The notes: generated from the letters alone by a model not told the origin. Positions 34,691-44,072 are shown, counted from the first letter of the stretch. The stretch is 49,667 nucleotides of DNA from Algoriphagus sp. (GCA_017858365.1 JAFMBQ010000002.1:1-49667); one strand, 5' to 3'. A program made the numbers and translations.

Positions 34691-36234
34691 AAAAGCCAAT
34701 TTTAAAGTATTTCGCTCTATTTGGAGCTTCCTGTTTTCTGTTTACATCTTGTGATGGTTCTGGAAATTCTGAATCTGCTGATGCCTCTTTACAAATGTTA
34801 ATGCAAGAGACTGTAGCCGATCCAAATATTCAACCGAATGTATTGCCATACACCATTGAGTTTGTAGAACAGGATTTTGCCAATAAGCCTGCCTTGCCGG
34901 GATTGCAGTCCTACACGAGTGCGGTGAATCAAGCTGGGGAAATTCTAGTGGTCGGTGGGAGAAGGCAGGGTTTACATACATTCATGGCTGCGCCAGGAAA
35001 AAATTTCATCCCGGATAGCGCGAATAATTTTCTCTATGTTTTGAATCCTGAGTCTGGTGACTTTTGGACTTTTGACGTGAATGGATTAGATGATAAGCTT
35101 TCTGTACAGTTACAATCCAATAATTTGCAGGGCTACCATGATCTAGAAACGGATGATATGTATGTAGTCGGCGGATACGGTTGGAAGGCTGATGGATCGG
35201 ATATGAAAACCTTCGGCAGTATCATTCGATTCAAGGTGGAAGCAGTAACATAAGCGATTAAAAATGGTGCTTCAGCAAATGAGATTGGAGCGCTAATGGA
35301 GTATGGAGAAGATGATCGATTTGCAGTTACTGGAGGGGAGCTAACTATGCTCAATGGGAGATTTTTTCTTGTGTTTGGCCAGCGATTTGATGGTCAGTAT
35401 CGGGGTTTTGGAGGCACGGATTTTACCCAGAAGTATACCGAGGAAGTCAGGGTTTTCACCCTTAAACCTGGTTCTTTGAATATATTGAGCTATGGCGCCA
35501 GTACAAGCTCTGACCCTGATCGACCTTTTCATCGTAGAGATGGAAATGTTATCGAAGATGTTGACCCGGGAACAGGTCAAGAAAGGATTACTGCTTTAGG
35601 CGGAGTTTTTCCTCCAGGAATTATTGGAGGCTATGATTATCCCATTTATATCAATGGGCCTCAAAACCCAGTAGTGAAGAAAGAAATCCATCAGAAATTT
35701 AGCCAGTACGAATGTCCGGTAATCTCCATCTACGATGATGAAGCTTCTAATAAATCAATTTATTCTACCATGTACGGTGGAATCGGACTTTATTATTACT
35801 CTCAGGACTCGACTCAAAAGGCAATTTATAATTTAGCAACAGGCCAAGGCAGGAATGATGGGATTCCATTTGTTGCCGACATCAGTACTTTTATAGAAGG
35901 GGCTGATGGGACATATTCTGAATACATTAATGCCAAGCCCATCGAAAACAATAGATTATTAGGAGCAAGCATCACCTTTATAGGAAATAGAGCTTTGATC
36001 AATAATGGAAAAGCTACCGCAAATGGTGTCTTAAAGTTGAGTGGCTTGGCGGCCGGAGAAAAAGTTCTGGCTGGATATATTTTAGGTGGGATTGAAGCTG
36101 CTGCTCCACTACCGGAGACCCCAAACAAAGGGACATGGGCCAGTAATTCCTTATTTGCGGTTTATGTCACCAAGACTCCTTCAGGGGCGATCCCTTCTAG
36201 TTTCGCTATCAAGGCAGACCCGAACACGCAATGA
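34687..36234 (+). pseudogene. Beta-propeller (kelch-like) lipoprotein interrupted by in-frame TAA
   Basis: From ATG 34687 a lipoprotein signal (CFLFTSCDGSGNSESA) leads to repeated VVGG/TGG strands (ILVVGGRRQG, MYVVGGYGWK, FAVTGGEL) and FLVFGQRFDG, typical of kelch-like propellers. TAA at 35251-35253 interrupts it after IIRFKVEAVT, but the frame continues unbroken as AIKNGASANEIGALMEYGED to TGA at 36232-36234. The whole is 515 sense codons. CAA to TAA would explain it. Both halves are clearly one protein; each alone would give a partial propeller and only the first has an export signal. The start overlaps the stop of the VioB-like gene by ATGA, so the two gene products probably work together. 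Confidence 0.8.
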
Positions 36235-36259
36235 CAAACTAAGTATCTTAATAGATTTG

Positions 36260-36289
36260 AAAAAGCGAGATCCGATCTCGCTTTTTTTT
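36260..36289 (+). terminator. Rho-independent terminator between the propeller lipoprotein and pnuC
   Basis: AAAAAGCGAGAT-CCG-ATCTCGCTTTTT, stem of about 12 bp with a 3-base loop and a T8 run, 26 bases past the propeller stop codon. Confidence 0.92.
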
Positions 36290-36327
36290 ATTTGAGGCTA
36301 TTCAAGTATTATTCCTTTATTTCGGAA

Positions 36328-36942
36328 ATGGATTTCCAGTTTTTGATTGATGGTTTTACAGTGGGACTCCAGCAGATGACTTGGCTTGAGGCTGTGGCAG
36401 TAGTTTTTGGGATTGCTTCGGTTTTTTATTCGATGCGGGAGCATATTTGGGTTTATCCTACAGGAATAGTCTCCACCTTGATTTATGTTTGGATCTGCCT
36501 TCAGTATAAGCTCTATGCGGATATGGGGATCAATGCTTATTACTTCAGCATGTCGATTTTCGGTTGGTATGTTTGGACACATCCAAAAGAAGGGCAAAAG
36601 GTGCTGCCAGTGACTTGGCTGAAACCATCAGGATGGGCTATTTCAATCGGGATATTCTTAGCTTCTTATTTGACTCTATATCTAGTACTTTCTCGGTTTA
36701 CAGATTCTGATGTCCCTTATTGGGACTCATTTACTACTGCTTCTGCCTTTGTAGGGATGTGGTTGATGGCCAAAAAGAAAGTGGAAAACTGGATTGCCTG
36801 GATTATTACCGATTTGGTTTCTGTCCCGCTGTATTTTCATAAAGGCTTAATTCTAACTTCATTTCAATTTCTCTTTTTCACCATCCTAGCTACCTTAGGT
36901 TTGATAGCTTGGATCAAATCCGCCAAACAATATGCCACTTAA
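36328..36942 (+). CDS. pnuC: Nicotinamide riboside/mononucleotide transporter PnuC
   Basis: A 204-residue inner-membrane transporter from ATG 36328 (MDFQFLIDGFTVGLQQMTWL); a TTG at 36292 would sit next to the terminator and is not chosen. About six to seven membrane spans. Family signs: EAVAVVFGIASVFYSMREHIW, WVYPTGIVSTLIYV, YYFSMSIFGWYVW and the C-terminal ENWIAWIITDLVSVPLYFHKG. It moves nicotinamide riboside, which is trapped by phosphorylation. The NadR-type kinase gene overlaps it by 11 bases, consistent with this. No riboswitch is visible in the short leader. Confidence 0.95.
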   Translation: MDFQFLIDGFTVGLQQMTWLEAVAVVFGIASVFYSMREHIWVYPTGIVSTLIYVWICLQYKLYADMGINAYYFSMSIFGWYVWTHPKEGQKVLPVTWLKPSGWAISIGIFLASYLTLYLVLSRFTDSDVPYWDSFTTASAFVGMWLMAKKKVENWIAWIITDLVSVPLYFHKGLILTSFQFLFFTILATLGLIAWIKSAKQYAT

Positions 36943-37459
36943 AAAAATCTTAATTCTAGGTCCGGAATCAACTGGAAAAAGTACACTTGCCAAAGACTTA
37001 GCCAATCATTTTTCAGAGCCTTGGGTTCCGGAATATTCCCGAGAATATCTTGAAAATTTGACTCGAGACTATGATTTTGAAGACTTATCCACAATGGCTA
37101 AGGGCCAATTGGAAGCGGAGAAAAAAGCGGAGGAGCTAGCCAAAGGCGTTCTCTTTTGCGATACCGACCTGCGAGTTATCCACATTTGGTCGGCGCATCG
37201 TTTTGGAAAGACTAGCTCTTGGATAGTAGAGGAAATCGAAACTCGAGTCTATGATTTAATCTTGTTGACCGATATTGATATGGATTGGGAGCCTGATCCT
37301 TTGCGGGAGCATCCCGAACCTGAAATGAGATTTTACTTTTTCAAAAAATATCTGGAATTAGCCAAATCAAGTGGATTTCCATTTGAAGTCATCAGCGGTT
37401 CACGTGAAGAACGACTCGGGAAAGCCATCTCTGCGATACAGATTCACAGTAAAATTTAA
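36932..37459 (+). CDS. NadR-type ribosylnicotinamide kinase (AAA_28 ATPase)
   Basis: A 175-residue P-loop kinase: ILGPESTGKSTLAKDLANHF (Walker A), PEYSREYLENL, and a Walker B-like VLFCDTDLRVIHIW. It corresponds to the kinase half of NadR without the adenylyltransferase or DNA-binding parts and should phosphorylate imported nicotinamide riboside to NMN in the cytoplasm. The start overlaps the pnuC stop by 11 bases, so salvage uptake and kinase are coupled. It contains two TTATCCACA motifs (37085 and 37176), encoding different peptides (LST and IH). Confidence 0.92.
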   Translation: MPLKKILILGPESTGKSTLAKDLANHFSEPWVPEYSREYLENLTRDYDFEDLSTMAKGQLEAEKKAEELAKGVLFCDTDLRVIHIWSAHRFGKTSSWIVEEIETRVYDLILLTDIDMDWEPDPLREHPEPEMRFYFFKKYLELAKSSGFPFEVISGSREERLGKAISAIQIHSKI

Positions 37460-37463
37460 CCTG

Positions 37464-38993
37464 ATGAGATCTATTCTTTTAGCTTCAATAGTGTGGATAA
37501 GTTTTTTTTCTTGCACTGAAAAAAAGGAGAGTCCCCTTTCTCGACCCAATATCGTGTTCATTCTAGCAGATGATCTTGGTTACGGGGAAGTAGGCTATCA
37601 GGGACAAGAAAAAATTCACACTCCCAATATCGATGCCTTGGCAGCAACTGGAAAAATCTTCTCAAATCATTATACAGCAGCTCCAGTATGTGCGCCGGCT
37701 CGCTGCATGTTGATGACTGGAAAGCATGGGGGCCATGCCTACATTCGAGGAAATGATGAATGGGGCGACCGGGGCGAGGTTTGGGACTATGCTAAAGCTG
37801 CACGAGATCCCAATCTTGAAGGTCAACGACCTCTTCCTGCCAATACAGAGACCTTAGCAAAATTACTTCAAAGTGTGGGTTACAAAACGGGTATCGTAGG
37901 TAAATGGGGTTTGGGTGCTCCTTTGAGCGAAGGCATTCCCACAAAAATGGGTTTTGATTATTTCTATGGGTACAATTGCCAGCGACAAGCGCATAATCTC
38001 TATCCGCCGCATCTCTGGGAAAATGAAAATAAGATTCAGCTCAATAATAAACTGGTAGTTCCTCGTACTTTATTAGATTCTTTAGCTGATCCGAAAGACT
38101 CGAAAAGTTATTCTAAGTATGAGCAGCAGGATTATGCTCCTGACTTGATGCACGAAAAAGCCTTGGCTTTTATAGAGTCAAATCAAGATAAAACATTCTT
38201 TCTTTATTATGCTTCGCCGCTTCCGCATGTGCCTCTTCAGATTCCAGCTAAAGATCGTGCTGAATACGTGAAAGCTTTGGGCGATGAAACTCCCTATGAC
38301 GGGGCTCAGGGTTATTTCCCCAATCAAAACCCTAGAGCGACCTATGCTGCAATGATTACGAAGCTTGATGAGCAAATCGGCGAAATCAAGCAAAAACTGG
38401 ATGAGTTAGGTTTGACAGAAAATACCATAATTGTGATTACCTCAGACAATGGACCAACCTATACTGGTGGAGTGGATTTTGATTTTTTTGAAAGTTCAAA
38501 GCCTTTTACTAATGGGTATGGACGAACCAAAGGCTTTGTCTACGAAGGAGGAGTTCGGGTGCCAATGTTGGTTAACTGGCCAGGACAGGTAGAAGCTGGA
38601 AGTAAAAGTGAGCATATCTCTATCTTTTATGATTGGCTTCCTACGATCTGTGAATTGGTAGGAATTCCTATTCCAGACGATACGGATGGAGAAAGTTTCC
38701 TTGCAGCAATTTATGGAAAAGCTCAGAAGCCACATGAGTACATCTATTGGGAATATCCAGAATATGGTGGTCAGCAAGCGATTCGAATGGGAAAATGGAA
38801 AGCGATTAGGCAGAACATTGTGAAAGATAATTCGCTTGAAATTGAGCTGTATGATTTAGATAAGGATCCCCAAGAACAAGTGAATCTAGCTTCTTCAAAT
38901 GTGGATATTATCTCAAGAATGGAAGAGATTTTTAAGAAAGAGCATTCAAAAAGTCTCTTAGAACGATTCCAAATGCCTGCCTTGGGCGATTAA
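37464..38993 (+). CDS. S1-family arylsulfatase lipoprotein
   Basis: 509 residues from ATG 37464, 4 bases after the kinase stop. The N-terminus MRSILLASIVWISFFSC is a lipoprotein signal. The sulfatase domain has the metal-binding NIVFILADDLGYGEVG, the formylglycine site C76-A-P-A-R in VCAPARCMLMTGKHGG (Cys-type, needs a formylglycine-generating enzyme), GKWGLG, TSDNGPTYTGG and the downstream GYGRTKGFVYEGGVRVPMLV. It probably removes sulfate from a glycan or aryl ester in the periplasm or at the surface; exact substrate unknown. A TTATCCACA motif (37492-37500) lies in the signal-peptide codons. Confidence 0.93.
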   Translation: MRSILLASIVWISFFSCTEKKESPLSRPNIVFILADDLGYGEVGYQGQEKIHTPNIDALAATGKIFSNHYTAAPVCAPARCMLMTGKHGGHAYIRGNDEWGDRGEVWDYAKAARDPNLEGQRPLPANTETLAKLLQSVGYKTGIVGKWGLGAPLSEGIPTKMGFDYFYGYNCQRQAHNLYPPHLWENENKIQLNNKLVVPRTLLDSLADPKDSKSYSKYEQQDYAPDLMHEKALAFIESNQDKTFFLYYASPLPHVPLQIPAKDRAEYVKALGDETPYDGAQGYFPNQNPRATYAAMITKLDEQIGEIKQKLDELGLTENTIIVITSDNGPTYTGGVDFDFFESSKPFTNGYGRTKGFVYEGGVRVPMLVNWPGQVEAGSKSEHISIFYDWLPTICELVGIPIPDDTDGESFLAAIYGKAQKPHEYIYWEYPEYGGQQAIRMGKWKAIRQNIVKDNSLEIELYDLDKDPQEQVNLASSNVDIISRMEEIFKKEHSKSLLERFQMPALGD

Positions 38994-39017
38994 AAGTATT
39001 TTGTACAATTGAATTGA

Positions 39018-40109
39018 TCACCATTTGTATAAGGAAAGCGATGCTGCTTCGACTAACTTGATCATATCCTTTTGTGCATTATTATTCAGTATGATGATCG
39101 TCTTGTTCTCTTCAATATAGCGTACTATGATGGTTTTGTAACCGGGATTATCTCCTGTATGACTCACCATTTTCCCAAAAGGACTTCTTGGGTCAAGCTC
39201 CCAGCCAAAACCATAATAACTTCGCGTTCCATCATTAAGTCGATATGGGGTGAATGCTTCATCCAGAGTTTTTTGGGAAATCAGCTTTTCAGTGTAAAGT
39301 GCCTGATCCCATTTTAATAAATCTGAAGCAGTACTGCTTACCCTTCCAGGGCCTTTTCGATTGCCTAGCCACACGGTGTAATCTGAAGCGTGAAATTTGT
39401 TAGCATTAACATAATTTCCAGCTTCATCTTGCAGATGTCCTGCGGCGAAGTTGCTCACTTTGGACTTTTCTTCAGGGGAGCGGATGGCAGTATTTTTCAT
39501 TCCCAGTGGTTGAAAAATCCATTCATTGGTAAGCGCTACGAAATCTTTCCCAGATGCTTTTTCCACAATGCTTGCAAGTAGGACGTAGCCGGTGTTGCTG
39601 TACTCGTATTTTTCTCCAGGTTCAAATAAAATGGGGGGAGCATAGGTTCTCAAGTATTCCAAAATTTCGGGATTACCAGCCACTTTGCTTTTATCCCAAT
39701 GTGCATCCATGATCGCTTGATAGTCCGGCAAGCCGCTGGTATGAGTTAGAAGATGTCTTATGCTTACTCCTGAGTAAGGTATTTTTAGATATTTTTCTAC
39801 CGGATCATCAAATTTGAGCAAGCCTTTTTCTTCGCACATCATCACGATCATCGCCGTGAACTGCTTGGATACAGACGCTAATTCAAAAACATCATCCTTT
39901 TTCAAAGTAATTCCCTCTTCAAAATTTCTGTATCCGACGGCCTTTTCAAAAAGGATTTTGCCCTCTCCTGCTACTAGGACAACTCCCGAAAATCCTTCTT
40001 GACCTGCTCGTTGAAAAGCCTCATCTAAAATTTTTTCTTGTGCAAAAAGCGGGATATTTAAAATCAATAATCCGAAAATGAAAGCTGCGAGTGAGGATAG
40101 GTTCTTCAT
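39018..40109 (-). CDS. Serine beta-lactamase-fold hydrolase
   Basis: 363 residues from ATG 40107-40109 (MKNLSSLAAFIFGLLILNIP, a signal peptide); an earlier start would place ten odd residues before it. Class C beta-lactamase/penicillin-binding-like fold: nucleophile motif SVSK in FELASVSKQFTAM, YSN in EYSNTGYVLLA and a C-terminal HTGDNPGY in place of KTG. Such proteins are peptidases or esterases rather than true beta-lactamases; the substrate is unknown. Convergent with the sulfatase gene (24 bases between stops). Confidence 0.93.
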   Translation of the reverse strand: MKNLSSLAAFIFGLLILNIPLFAQEKILDEAFQRAGQEGFSGVVLVAGEGKILFEKAVGYRNFEEGITLKKDDVFELASVSKQFTAMIVMMCEEKGLLKFDDPVEKYLKIPYSGVSIRHLLTHTSGLPDYQAIMDAHWDKSKVAGNPEILEYLRTYAPPILFEPGEKYEYSNTGYVLLASIVEKASGKDFVALTNEWIFQPLGMKNTAIRSPEEKSKVSNFAAGHLQDEAGNYVNANKFHASDYTVWLGNRKGPGRVSSTASDLLKWDQALYTEKLISQKTLDEAFTPYRLNDGTRSYYGFGWELDPRSPFGKMVSHTGDNPGYKTIIVRYIEENKTIIILNNNAQKDMIKLVEAASLSLYKW

Positions 40110-40177
40110 AGTTGAGGCATTAGGTTGAAAAAGATACAAAAAAACAGCTAATTGGGGGATAATTCTTCATTAGCGAA

Positions 40178-41416
40178 ATGTCCTTTAAGTCTTTTTTGAT
40201 TCTTGTTCTGACGGTATTTTTAAGTTGTCATTCCCATATTGGTTTTGGGCAAAAGAAAGTTGTATTTATAATTTTAGATGGAATTCCCGCTGATGTGCTG
40301 GAAAATACTTTTACCCCTAATCTCGATGAAATAGCAAAGATGGGAGCTTATTCAAGAGCTTATACAGGGGGATTAAAAGGGGGCTATTCTGAAACTCCCA
40401 CCATTTCAGCAGTTGGATACAATTCACTCTTGACAGGTACCTGGGCCAATAAGCACCATGTCTGGGGGAATGAGATTAAGGCACCAAACTACAATTATTG
40501 GACAATATTCAGATTTCTTAAGGAAGCTAGGCCCGAGTCAAACATTGAAATTTTCTCAACTTGGCAAGACAATCGAACTAAACTGATTGGAGATCAATTA
40601 GCGGAAACTGATTTCATCAAAATGGACTTTGCGTTTGATGGCTTTGAATTGGACACGCTTACTTATCCACATGATTCAGAGAAGCTATACATTCAAAAAA
40701 TAGACAATCTAGTCAGCTACGAAGCTGCTTATCAACTTAAAAAATATGGGCCTGATTTGTCTTGGGTTTATTTGGAGTATACCGATGATATGGGGCATCG
40801 CTATGGAGATAGTCCACAGTTATCCGCAGCAGTAACAGTAGCAGATGAGCAAGTGGGTAGAATCTATGAGTCGATTCGCTATCGGGAAGAAAAATTTGGG
40901 GAGGACTGGCTAATTTTGATTACCACTGATCATGGCCGAAAAGCTGAGGATGGAAAAGATCACGGTGGCCAGTCTGACCGTGAGCGCGAAATCTGGATGG
41001 TCTTAAATGCACAAGAACTCAATCCCTATTTTGAAAATTATACCCCCGCGATGGTGGATATTTTACCTACAATTGCCAGATTTTTGGAAATCGATTTGCC
41101 AGAAAATGCGGTGAAAGAAATAGATGGCGTCTCGCTGATTGGTGATATTTCCTTAGTAAACGCAAATGCAGAAGTCGAAAGTGATCAGATTACGTTGACT
41201 TGGGTTCCAATTCAAAAGGCTGGAAAGGTGACGATTAGCTATACTACTACAGATGATTTTGGGCTAACTGGTAATGTGGATAACTACATCAAACTTGATG
41301 AAGTTGACCTTTCTACATCAAAACACCGAATTTCTTTTGCTGAATTACCTCCTGGAAAATTGAAGTTTTGGATTCAGGGGGAGAGTAATGGTGTTGGGGT
41401 TTGGGTGATTCGATGA
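40178..41416 (+). CDS. Alkaline phosphatase-superfamily phosphodiesterase/nucleotide pyrophosphatase
   Basis: 412 residues with a signal peptide (MSFKSFLILVLTVFLSCHSH; Cys17 could be lipid-modified). Type I phosphodiesterase features: VVFIILDGIPADVLE with the first metal aspartate, the nucleophile region YSETPTISAVGYNSLLTGTW, LEYTDDMGHRYGDS with D and H, and LITTDHGRKAEDGKDHGGQS. A C-terminal beta domain (about 325-412) resembles fibronectin type III. It should hydrolyse phosphodiesters or phosphonates in the periplasm. Two TTATCCACA motifs (40673, 41275). Confidence 0.9.
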   Translation: MSFKSFLILVLTVFLSCHSHIGFGQKKVVFIILDGIPADVLENTFTPNLDEIAKMGAYSRAYTGGLKGGYSETPTISAVGYNSLLTGTWANKHHVWGNEIKAPNYNYWTIFRFLKEARPESNIEIFSTWQDNRTKLIGDQLAETDFIKMDFAFDGFELDTLTYPHDSEKLYIQKIDNLVSYEAAYQLKKYGPDLSWVYLEYTDDMGHRYGDSPQLSAAVTVADEQVGRIYESIRYREEKFGEDWLILITTDHGRKAEDGKDHGGQSDREREIWMVLNAQELNPYFENYTPAMVDILPTIARFLEIDLPENAVKEIDGVSLIGDISLVNANAEVESDQITLTWVPIQKAGKVTISYTTTDDFGLTGNVDNYIKLDEVDLSTSKHRISFAELPPGKLKFWIQGESNGVGVWVIR

Positions 41417-41484
41417 AGATAAATTTTAGCTAAAAATAGCACGAAATGGCAGATTTGGATATTCTGCTTAAATGGCTAATATCA

Positions 41485-41510
41485 AAAAAAGCCGACTTTT
41501 GCCGGCTTTT
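41485..41510. terminator. Bidirectional terminator between convergent genes
   Basis: AAAGCCG-ACTTTTGC-CGGCTTT with A run before and T run after, in the gap between the phosphodiesterase and the M28 peptidase stops. Confidence 0.8.
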
Positions 41511-41531
41511 AAGTTTTCTATAAGCTAACTA

Positions 41532-43073
41532 TCAATCCATTCCTCCCTTACGGGTAGGGGAGCGAACTGCCGGCCAAGCCGTAGGATTTCCAGTTCTATC
41601 AAGTGGAATTCGAACTTCTCGATTCACTTGCTCAGGCTCTTCACTTGCCATGTAAACCATTATCGCAGCCATGATCACATTGTTCTGAACATCGTCAAAA
41701 ACAATTTTATCATAGGTGTCCAAGTTGGTATGCCAAGTATAATTGAAGTAAGACCAGTTCAAAGAGCTTAAGGAAAACGCTGGAACTCCGGCTGCTACAA
41801 AAGAAGCATAGTCAGATCCACCACCACTTGGATTTCCAGGAAACGTGGTTTCAATATCTTTAGTAATATCTCGAGGAACTTTATTCATCCATCGACCGAG
41901 GTATTCGTAGCTATCTACAAAGCCTTGGCCTGATACATTCGCAACTCTGCCCGTTCCATTATCCTGATTGAAAAGTGCCTGTATTTTATCCATCATCTCT
42001 GGATGATCCTCTACGAAGGCTCTTGAGCCGTTAAGTCCTTGCTCCTCTGAACCCCAGTGACCTACTATAATTGTACGTTTTGGATTTGGATATATCTCTT
42101 TCAACACGCGCATCACTTCCATCATCATGATGGTTCCAGTACCGTTGTCTGTAGCGCCGGTGCCACCATCCCAAGAATCAAAATGCGCAGATAGCATCAC
42201 ATATTCGTCAGGCTTTTCTGTTCCCTTAATTTCAGCAATGGTGTTGAAGGTCGGGGCTACTCCAGTTTCTTTGGATTGTGCGTTCAAGTTGATCATTGGT
42301 TTTTTACCGCTTTCAGCCAATCTGAAAAGCAAACCATAATCTTCAAGTGAGAGGTCTACAGTAGGCACTTTTTTAGTGGAGGCAGAGAAAATCTTGTTGG
42401 CTCCAAATCCTTGAGACCAATAGGAAGTAATAATCCCCAATGCTCCTGCTTCTTCCAGCGCAATTGGCAGTTCTCTTCGTCCCTCACCAGTGTTTCTTAA
42501 TCGCTCAGCCCAAGCATCATTTATCGCGGAACGCTCGGCCTTCATTTTTGCGAAAGACTCAGGAGTAGCGAACTCTTCCCAATTGTAATCTGGTCTTCCT
42601 GTGATCTGCGGCGCAGAAATCATCACATATTTTCCTTTTACTAAAGGAAGCCATTTTTTAAATGCGGCAGCATCTTCAAGCATTGGAATAATGATTACCT
42701 CACCCGCTGCTCCTCCTTTTGGAGAGGAAGGACTCCAAGCGAGTTGGGTTCCAGCCAGTGACCTAGTCCAAGGAGCAGTCATATCGATGTGGGTAATCCC
42801 ACGCTCCCAGCCTCTCCATTCGCCCCATTTCTCATTGCGAGCTTCGATTCCCCAGCCTTTGTATTTCTCTACCGCCCAATTATGGGCTTGCAGCATTTGT
42901 GGCGAACCTACCAATCGTGGACCGATTCCGTCCATTACTTCATGACCGATTGCTTTCAGTTGCGAATTTTCGCGAGCTTCTTTGATGATGTCGTTGATGA
43001 CTTGATCCTGTGCTTGTACTCTTGTATTGAAAAGTAGTAACAGACCCAAGCCTAATAAATAGCTTTTTTTCAT
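41532..43073 (-). CDS. Secreted M28-family zinc peptidase
   Basis: 513 residues with a signal peptide (MKKSYLLGLGLLLLFNTRVQA). A PA-domain insert occupies about residues 120-260. The M28 domain has H in LSAHFDSWDGGTGATDNGTG with the bridging aspartate, GHWGSEEQGLNGSRAF with the catalytic glutamate pair, DNGTGRV and the last zinc ligand in YTWHTNLDTYDKI. It resembles plasma glutamate carboxypeptidase-like aminopeptidases. Probably a periplasmic or secreted aminopeptidase. Confidence 0.95.
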   Translation of the reverse strand: MKKSYLLGLGLLLLFNTRVQAQDQVINDIIKEARENSQLKAIGHEVMDGIGPRLVGSPQMLQAHNWAVEKYKGWGIEARNEKWGEWRGWERGITHIDMTAPWTRSLAGTQLAWSPSSPKGGAAGEVIIIPMLEDAAAFKKWLPLVKGKYVMISAPQITGRPDYNWEEFATPESFAKMKAERSAINDAWAERLRNTGEGRRELPIALEEAGALGIITSYWSQGFGANKIFSASTKKVPTVDLSLEDYGLLFRLAESGKKPMINLNAQSKETGVAPTFNTIAEIKGTEKPDEYVMLSAHFDSWDGGTGATDNGTGTIMMMEVMRVLKEIYPNPKRTIIVGHWGSEEQGLNGSRAFVEDHPEMMDKIQALFNQDNGTGRVANVSGQGFVDSYEYLGRWMNKVPRDITKDIETTFPGNPSGGGSDYASFVAAGVPAFSLSSLNWSYFNYTWHTNLDTYDKIVFDDVQNNVIMAAIMVYMASEEPEQVNREVRIPLDRTGNPTAWPAVRSPTRKGGMD

Positions 43074-43178
43074 GCGGTGTTTTATTTAGACTTTAAAAAT
43101 AGGATTTCATGACAGCTTTTTTCAACCGTTTGTGGATTTGATAAGGAATTATTGGGATGATAGAAAGGTATCGGTCTT

Positions 43179-44072
43179 TTAAAGATGCTTTTTTCCGACC
43201 TGCTTGACGATTCCACCTTTCACCTCTTTGATAGTCTGCACGTAGAAAAATGCCTTTGGATCAATTTCATTAATCGCTTTTTTCATTCGATGGACTTCCA
43301 ATCTAGTCACAACAGCCATGATGATATCACAATCATGATGAATATGGAAAGTTTCCGGTAGATAGCCACGCTCTCCTTTATAGACTGAGATCGCTTTTCC
43401 AAATTTTTTCACAATCAACTCTTTTACCAACTCATGCTCTTTGGAAATCACCGTAAGAGCCGTGTATTCTTCAAAGCCCTCAACTACATAATCGGTCACT
43501 TTGATCGCGGTAAAATAGGTGAGTAAGGAATACATCGCCGGCTCAATACCAAAGAAAAATGCCGCAGCAAGCATAATCAAGGAGTTTAGAAACAAAGTGA
43601 TTTCACTTCCGGAGAAGGCTGAGTTCTTTTGAGTAAAATCGGTAATCACCTCAAAACCATCAATTAATCCTCCGCCTCGAATAATAAATCCAATCCCAGT
43701 TCCCATGAGCATGCCGCCAAAAACCGCAATTAAAACCTTATCGTTTGTCACCGGCTCCATCTGAATCACTTCCAAAACAGCAATCAGCAAAAAGACCGAA
43801 ATAGTAGACTGAATAGCAAAAGTCTTCCCGATTTTTTTGTACCCCATGATCAAAAATGGAATGTTGAGTACCAAAAGAAGTAAATTCAAATTGATCCCAA
43901 ACTGTAGGTTGATCAATATTGCAATTCCTGTCACTCCTCCATCCAAAAACTTATTGGGAAGCATAAAAGCCTCTAAAGCAATGGCTGCAAGAGCGACACC
44001 TACTAGGTTATATACAATAGTGGTGGGTGAAAAAATCTGTTTCCAGTCAATCTTTTCAGGAGAAATATCCAT
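43179..44072 (-). CDS. YitT family membrane protein (DUF161 + DUF2179)
   Basis: 297 residues with about six membrane spans in the first 190 (VGVALAAIALEAFMLPNKFLDGGVTGIAI and GTGIGFIIRGGGLIDGFEV shown in part) and the cytoplasmic DUF2179 domain at the C-terminus (YTALTVISKEHELVKELIV, GKAISVYKGERGYLPE, VVTRLEVHRMKKAI). This is the standard YitT layout; function is unknown, and a role in transport or signalling through the ligand-binding-like C-terminal domain is only inferred. Divergent from the ebo cluster. Confidence 0.93.
   Translation of the reverse strand: MDISPEKIDWKQIFSPTTIVYNLVGVALAAIALEAFMLPNKFLDGGVTGIAILINLQFGINLNLLLLVLNIPFLIMGYKKIGKTFAIQSTISVFLLIAVLEVIQMEPVTNDKVLIAVFGGMLMGTGIGFIIRGGGLIDGFEVITDFTQKNSAFSGSEITLFLNSLIMLAAAFFFGIEPAMYSLLTYFTAIKVTDYVVEGFEEYTALTVISKEHELVKELIVKKFGKAISVYKGERGYLPETFHIHHDCDIIMAVVTRLEVHRMKKAINEIDPKAFFYVQTIKEVKGGIVKQVGKKHL

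Noticed and set aside
35296-36234. Second half of the propeller lipoprotein as a separate gene
   Set aside because: The 42 bases before its ATG are in frame with the first half and encode protein-like sequence; no export signal is present.
39018-40109. Antibiotic-resistance beta-lactamase
   Set aside because: The SxxK fold is shared with many peptidases and esterases; the C-terminal KTG is replaced by HTG, which is more typical of those.
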